Shown here: positions 60,654 through 63,183 of the stretch, piece by piece
Layout of the letters: each line of letters starts with the position of its first letter
Numbering within the stretch: position 1 is the first letter of the stretch
NCBI GenBank assembly: GCA_016873495.1
Contig: VGXC01000019.1
Span: forward strand, 1-63,183
Origin: Nitrospira sp.
GTDB lineage: Bacteria > Nitrospirota > Nitrospiria > Nitrospirales > Nitrospiraceae
Length of the DNA stretch: 63,183 nt
Direction: 5' to 3'
Notes under the pieces: generated by a model
The model's database searches: none
What the model was told of the DNA's origin: nothing
The model's input: only the letters and a program-made list of their open reading frames with translations
Program-made: the position numbers and the translations under genes

Positions 60654-62347
60654 CGGTACCGTTCTCCCGTATACGCGTCTTCGATCTCAAAGCGGGTGTA
60701 GGAATTGAGCCCCGCATAACAGCCCAGGAAACGATCCAGAATACAGCCGAAGAGGAATAGGTCCCCTTCGCCGGCGAAGTGGTCCGGCTGGCATTTGACC
60801 CGGATGTTCCAGCCCCGCATCATGTAGCCGGAGACCAGGCGGCTGGCCGTTTCGGCCTTGACCTCCAAAATGCTGTCGATCCGCTTCCGGTTCGCCACGT
60901 CGAGGCCCCGTTCGTGCGCCTCCGAAAACAAATAGAGCGACAGAAGGGTCTTCAGGTTCTGCGCCGTGGCCAGCGAGAAATAATTCAAGGTCAGGTGCGA
61001 GAGCAACCGCCAGAGCAGGGCATCGTTGGCCGGCGCCATCTGAAAGGCGCTCGGCGGGCGGATGTTCCTGAACGACAGCCGCTCGGGCGAGGTGCCGCTG
61101 GGCTTGGAGATGTCCCCCATCAGCAGATTCTCCGGCAGGGTGCCGTTCGTGCAGGTCAGCTTGATGGAGAGCGTTTCCTCGCCGGGAATTTCCTCCGGCG
61201 CATAGATGACCGACAGGTACACGTCCGTGCCGCGCGTCACCGCCGATGGCTTGAGCACCGTGTGGTAGGTGCCGCATTCCTCCTCCGTCGGCTGCCGGAA
61301 GAACCCGAACGGATAGTAGGGCTTTTCCTGCGTCACGCCCTGCCGAAACCCGACGACCTGGTCGATCGTGTGGATCTGGTAATGCGTCTTCGAGGCGCCG
61401 GCCGGCGCAACCTCGTACTCGCTCCGCTGATGCTCCAGCGAAATCGGGCTGGCATCGTAGGGGAACAGGTTGATCGCCGGCGTCGCGTGCAGCACGAAAC
61501 TGTCGCGCCGGATCTCCGGCATCCAGTCGGGGGTCTCGTGCAGGCGGAACTCCACGTCGAACTTGGTTCCCGTCCCCCGGTTCTCCCAGCGATCCAGCCC
61601 CTCCAGGTCGAGAAAGAAGAACTTTTCGGGCAGGATAAAATATTCCTGTAAAAGCCGGTAGCCGGGATAGATGTGCGGCGGATAGGGGAGCAGGGACTGT
61701 TCGCCGGAAAACCCGACCGGCTTCAATGCGTCGGGAGGCAGCGTGTGCGTCCCGGCATTGGGCGCGCTGATAACGATGTTCTGGAGGTGCCGGTTCAGCA
61801 GAAGAAACAGCTTGGAGGCGTCGGGAAACGCTCCGGCCAGGAACAGGCGCAGGCTGGAGGCCTTCCATTGCGGCAGGGCCATGCCGCTCAACTCGAAGGA
61901 CAGCTTGATCGAGGCCGGGGCGCCGGGCTTCTTCACCAGTTGCGCGTCCTGCAGCGTGAGCGGATAGACCTCGACTTCGTAGCAGGTGCGAAAGATGCAG
62001 GAAGTCCCTTCCACCGGCACCGAGTTGATCTCCACGCCTGCGGCCACACGCGCCGGCTCGTTAAGTTTGCCCGTGGCGGCAAAGACGATGACGGTGGTGC
62101 AAGGGATCGGGCGGAGATACTGCGGGAACAGCAGGCGCGCCAGTTCCTGGATGAACTCCGGGAACCCGTCCGCGAGTTTGCGCCGGGCCATGCCGACCAG
62201 AAACGCGACGCCTTCCAACAGGCGCTCGACGTCCGGATCGGACGAGGGCCCGCTGAGCATCGGGGCCAAGGCCGGATTTTCTTTAGAGAACTGGACGGAC
62301 AGGTCCCGGAGGTGCTGGAGTTCTTGTTCGTAGTAGCGGTCCAGCAT
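60617..62347 (-). CDS. tssF: TssF baseplate protein
   Basis: The 576-residue protein begins with the TssF signature MLDRYYEQELQHLRDLSVQFSKENPALA. DPDVERLLEGVAFLVGMARRKLADGFPEFIQELARLLFPQYLRPIP follows. FASRLVSGYMMRGWNIRVKCQPDHFAGEGDLFLFG-like closing elements are near the C terminus. Length is normal. It lies 125 bp after tssE; that gap shows nothing recognisable. Confidence 0.94.
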   Translation of the reverse strand: MLDRYYEQELQHLRDLSVQFSKENPALAPMLSGPSSDPDVERLLEGVAFLVGMARRKLADGFPEFIQELARLLFPQYLRPIPCTTVIVFAATGKLNEPARVAAGVEINSVPVEGTSCIFRTCYEVEVYPLTLQDAQLVKKPGAPASIKLSFELSGMALPQWKASSLRLFLAGAFPDASKLFLLLNRHLQNIVISAPNAGTHTLPPDALKPVGFSGEQSLLPYPPHIYPGYRLLQEYFILPEKFFFLDLEGLDRWENRGTGTKFDVEFRLHETPDWMPEIRRDSFVLHATPAINLFPYDASPISLEHQRSEYEVAPAGASKTHYQIHTIDQVVGFRQGVTQEKPYYPFGFFRQPTEEECGTYHTVLKPSAVTRGTDVYLSVIYAPEEIPGEETLSIKLTCTNGTLPENLLMGDISKPSGTSPERLSFRNIRPPSAFQMAPANDALLWRLLSHLTLNYFSLATAQNLKTLLSLYLFSEAHERGLDVANRKRIDSILEVKAETASRLVSGYMMRGWNIRVKCQPDHFAGEGDLFLFGCILDRFLGCYAGLNSYTRFEIEDAYTGERYRWPERIGQQQLI

Positions 62348-62472
62348 GGCGGGGCTAAGACGACTGCTGCGGTGCGGCCAGGCTCCCCTCTCGTGCCGTC
62401 ATCCGTGGCTCCTCAAGCTGCCGCCGAGACTCGAAGGGAGGGTCGCGGCAGGACGCCCGACTCAGGGCCTGA

Positions 62473-62889
62473 TCAGTGGTAGACCGAAACCTTGCCGTTC
62501 GCCGACACCACCGTGGACAGATGGACCGGAATGTCCCGATCGTCCACGGCGACCGTGCCGGACAGTTCGAACCGAAGCGACAGGGGATCGTCCCCGCCGG
62601 AGATTAGCCTGACTTGCGGAGACTTGAGGCGGGGCTCAAACCGCTCGATCACCTGCTTGAGCCCCACCTCGATTTCCTGCGGCGTGCCCGGGACCAGGGA
62701 GCCGGCCAGATTCGTGTAGTCCGGCACCCCGAACGTGTCGTCGATCGGCACGCTGCCCTGTTTCGTGTTCAAAATCCGCTGCAAATGGCGGAGCAACGAC
62801 CGGACCAACGTGTCCGCGCTGGGAGACGCCGTGTAGTCCGCCCCCTCTTCCCAGTGCGAAATCCGCTCCAGCAGTCGTTGCTCGCTCAT
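62473..62889 (-). CDS. tssE: TssE (gp25-like) baseplate protein
   Basis: The 138-residue protein has the gp25-like core. It includes LLRHLQRILNTKQGSVPIDDTFGVPDYTNL, QVIERFEPRLKSPQVRL, and the late FELSGTVAVDDRDIPVHLSTVV. The start at MSEQRLLERI is usual for the family. Its ribosome site (GGACG) is weak, and a dispersed repeat ends 8 bp upstream, so the 5' leader is largely repeat DNA. Confidence 0.93.
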   Translation of the reverse strand: MSEQRLLERISHWEEGADYTASPSADTLVRSLLRHLQRILNTKQGSVPIDDTFGVPDYTNLAGSLVPGTPQEIEVGLKQVIERFEPRLKSPQVRLISGGDDPLSLRFELSGTVAVDDRDIPVHLSTVVSANGKVSVYH

Positions 62890-62897
62890 CGTCGTCC

Positions 62898-63024
62898 AGC
62901 AGGATGTTGAAAAAGCCCCCCAGCGTCGTTCTCGCATCGCTCAGAGGCTCCACGTACGGCAGAGAGTACGCGTCGCCTCCTCGCTCGTTGCGGCCTTGCT
63001 GGACGGTCTTTTTGACCATCCTAC
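62898..63024. repeat. ~127-bp dispersed palindromic repeat, copy 2
   Basis: It begins AGCAGGATGTTGAAAAAGCC and ends GGTCTTTTTGACCATCCTAC. Its ends pair imperfectly (a GTAGGATGGTCAAAAAGACC arm against AGCAGGATGTTGAAAAAGCC). It matches 28768-28893 along its full length. It sits between hcp and tssE. Confidence 0.8.
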
Positions 63025-63056
63025 AAGACATGCCGACTCAGCAACCTACTGCAATT

Positions 63057-63183
63057 TCAGGAGGGCACCTTCCAGTTGTCCTCGCCCTCGATGCCGTCCT
63101 TCACCCAGGTCCAGGTCACCTTTTCGTAGGTGAACGAATACTCGACCATGTGGCCCATCGTCGAATTGGTCTGGTCCAGGCAG
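63057..63183 (-). CDS. hcp: Hcp tube protein, C-terminal end (partial at window edge)
   Basis: The last 41 codons and stop are present. They include NSTMGHMVEYSFTYEKVTWTWVKDG and the end EGEDNWKVPS, characteristic of the Hcp1-type T6SS tube protein. The gene continues beyond the window. It is upstream of tssE, with the dispersed repeat in between. Confidence 0.92.
   Translation of the reverse strand, partial: CLDQTNSTMGHMVEYSFTYEKVTWTWVKDGIEGEDNWKVPS

Overview
The window is about 63 kb of GC-rich bacterial chromosome. My best guess is a Nitrospira-like member of the Nitrospirota. The main reasons are a nuo operon with two consecutive nuoM genes and no nuoE/nuoF, the high GC content, and the general gene style. 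This is inference from gene content; no rRNA or other marker gene is present.

Layout. (1) 1-3.3 kb is an accessory scar. It holds a possible IS terminus, a helicase-like gene that stops after motif III, and a 1.3 kb remnant of an integrative element bounded by a 55-bp duplication of the 3' part of tRNA-Leu(CAG). The remnant carries a higBA toxin-antitoxin pair and the 3' part of a tyrosine integrase. (2) 3.3-9.9 kb holds single-gene units: an NtrC-type regulator, a frameshifted small exported protein gene, pyrE, a lipoprotein, a periplasmic rhodanese, a phosphodiester-glycosidase-like exported protein, a two-CBS protein and a caspase-like lipoprotein. (3) 9.97-24.2 kb, minus strand, is a respiratory complex I operon in the order nuoA-B-C-D-G-I-J-K-L-M-M'-N, without nuoE, nuoF or nuoH. 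(4) 24.4-33.2 kb holds an OmpA-family protein, a PriA whose ATPase motifs are degenerate, thiol/sulfur proteins, a ParE-type toxin-antitoxin pair, a nuclease-like orphan and a CPA2-type antiporter. (5) 33.2 kb to the right edge, all minus strand, is a type VI secretion locus: hcp (partial), tssE, tssF, tssG, clpV, two vgrG, DUF2169-pentapeptide, pentapeptide, DUF3540, DUF4150/PAAR-like, two vgrG, an unknown gene, tssJ, tssK, tssL and tssM. TssA, TssB and TssC are not in the window and may lie beyond the right edge.

How the genes work together. The nuo genes encode the membrane arm with an extra antiporter-like subunit, plus a peripheral arm lacking the NADH module. This would suit a ferredoxin-type partner, or E/F/H encoded elsewhere. 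The T6SS genes supply most of the baseplate (E, F, G, K), the membrane complex (J, L, M), the recycling ATPase (ClpV), and four spikes with a cargo/adaptor module. No effector toxin is recognisable.

The observations I rate highest are: a TssM with a tandemly duplicated C-terminal domain followed by a SPOR peptidoglycan-binding domain; a 7-residue repeat in the tails of three VgrGs and of the DUF3540 protein, with a 14-residue coiled-coil-like repeat in the fourth VgrG; degenerate 7-nt-period repeats in nearly every larger spacer of the nuo operon and in other gaps; a ~126-bp palindromic repeat present twice; a PriA without Walker A, DEEH or motif VI; and a second NuoM lacking the TM7 lysine.
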